64,000 nucleotides of DNA, taken from Chamaelirium japonicum. Taxonomy: Eukaryota > Streptophyta > Magnoliopsida > Liliales > Melanthiaceae. Position 1 is the stretch's first letter; each line of letters opens with the position of its first letter. Positions 63,514 to 64,000 of the stretch are shown in pieces. The stretch covers positions 42,641,949-42,705,948 of the forward strand of contig OX393553.1 in NCBI GenBank assembly GCA_947650365.1, given 5' to 3'. Below the pieces are notes generated by a model that worked only from the letters and a program-made list of their open reading frames with translations, was not told the DNA's origin and ran no database searches. A program made the translations under genes and the position numbers.

Positions 63514-64000
63514 CAGTGTTGTCAAGGCGACGAGGCGCGCCTGAGGCGCAAGGGGCTGCTAGAGCCTGAGGCGCAAGGCGCAAATAAGGCGCACGCCTTA
63601 GTGTGTAAGGCGCAAAAATATATAATTTGCTTTAAAAATTAATAATAATTGTCAAAAAAATTCTAAAATTCATAAAAATATATATTTTATGAAAAAAAAA
63701 GATCATTATTCAACTAAATCAATGCAAGCCACAAGGTATACACTAACTCATAAGTCATAACTAGTGTGGTCATCAAATGAACAATTTATTATAGGCAACA
63801 TGCCAACATCATATTCATAAAATGAAGGGATACGTTACTCATAAGTGATAATTGATAAGTGAGAACTCATAAACAATGAGTAACAAAATCATCCATGAAT
63901 TATGATAAGTTAACATTGTCTTAATTCTTAAACAGTTAAACCATTTAAATAGATCAAGAAATACAAGTACTAAAAAACTAAGGACACGCTCGCAAAAAAA
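63514..64000 (+). mobile_element. Second hAT-like element, left end only
   Basis: It begins cagtgttgtcaaggcgacga followed by repeated aggcgc and ggcgcaagg words, a recurrent plant hAT terminus style. It entered the gypsy sequence after ttgttattataag, only about 25 bp from the previous insertion. The right end is beyond the window. Confidence 0.6.

Larger units (their letters stand above)
59949..64000 (-). mobile_element. Second Ty3/gypsy (Tekay/Del-like) element, partial at window end
   Basis: An LTR of 2129 bp (59949-62077, tgtcacacccc to cgttaca) is followed by a purine tract (minus strand: ccttttcgggaggtatga) and, on the minus strand, the 3' part of pol: the integrase C-terminal region with GPFEILEKVGTVAYCLALPP and VFHISMLRKYEPNPSHVL. 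It is related to the element at 41.8 kb but clearly distinct in LTR. It is interrupted by two hAT-like insertions and runs out of the window; the other LTR is not seen. It carries breaks and is a fossil. Confidence 0.85.

Overview
This is nuclear DNA of a flowering plant. It carries a nucleus-encoded plastid ribosomal protein gene with spliceosomal introns, exons of several conserved plant proteins, LTR retrotransposons of plant-type clades, hAT- and Helitron-type elements, and very long (TA)n and (GA)n microsatellites. The GC-rich third codon positions of the RPS13 and ribose-5-phosphate isomerase sequences fit a monocot; that is an inference. Almost none of the window is gene. The bulk is mobile-element and duplicated DNA.

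Layout. 1-10.9 kb: a hAT-type element with a clear 8-bp target duplication (1116-1692), a remnant of hAT transposase, the last two exons of PYM (4263-5386) with a foldback MITE in their intron, a long foldback element (6362-6845), an A-tailed retroposon-like unit (about 7.4-8.06 kb) and an OTU-protease-like ORF. 10.9-19.7 kb: a Ty1/copia retrotransposon complex (LTR, internal, LTR, shortened internal, partial LTR) set in a (GA)n tract. 19.7-26.9 kb: microsatellites and MITEs, a broken 5' end of ribose-5-phosphate isomerase, and a 687-bp tandem repeat carrying a patellin exon about 2.3 times, followed by a Helitron-like 3' terminus. 28.3 kb: the last exon of a TMEM41B-like (VTT-domain) protein. 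28.9-34.2 kb: a segment carrying an intact plastid RPS13 gene, repeated in the same orientation at 55.0-59.95 kb, where the gene is altered. 36.6-39.7 kb and 39.9-53.2 kb: a second direct duplication whose downstream copy is split by a 10.3-kb Ty3/gypsy (Tekay/Del-like) element; the upstream copy keeps the empty site. 53.2-55.0 kb: four foldback elements alternating with (TA)n and (TC)n(TA)n(GA)n tracts. 59.95-64 kb: one LTR and part of the internal region of a second Ty3/gypsy element, itself hit by one complete and one partial hAT-like element.

Only three host loci look possibly functional: RPS13 at 29972-30666, the PYM 3' end, and the TMEM41B-like last exon. The two host-gene fragments at 22.7-25.4 kb (isomerase and patellin) lie in the same orientation upstream of the Helitron-like end, which suggests captured sequence. 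The insertions and duplications can be ordered: duplication of the 36.6-39.7 kb block came before the gypsy insertion at 41.8 kb, and the second gypsy element entered before the hAT-like elements that interrupt it.

Limits: everything was read by eye. Identities, ages and clade names are qualitative, and no database search was run.
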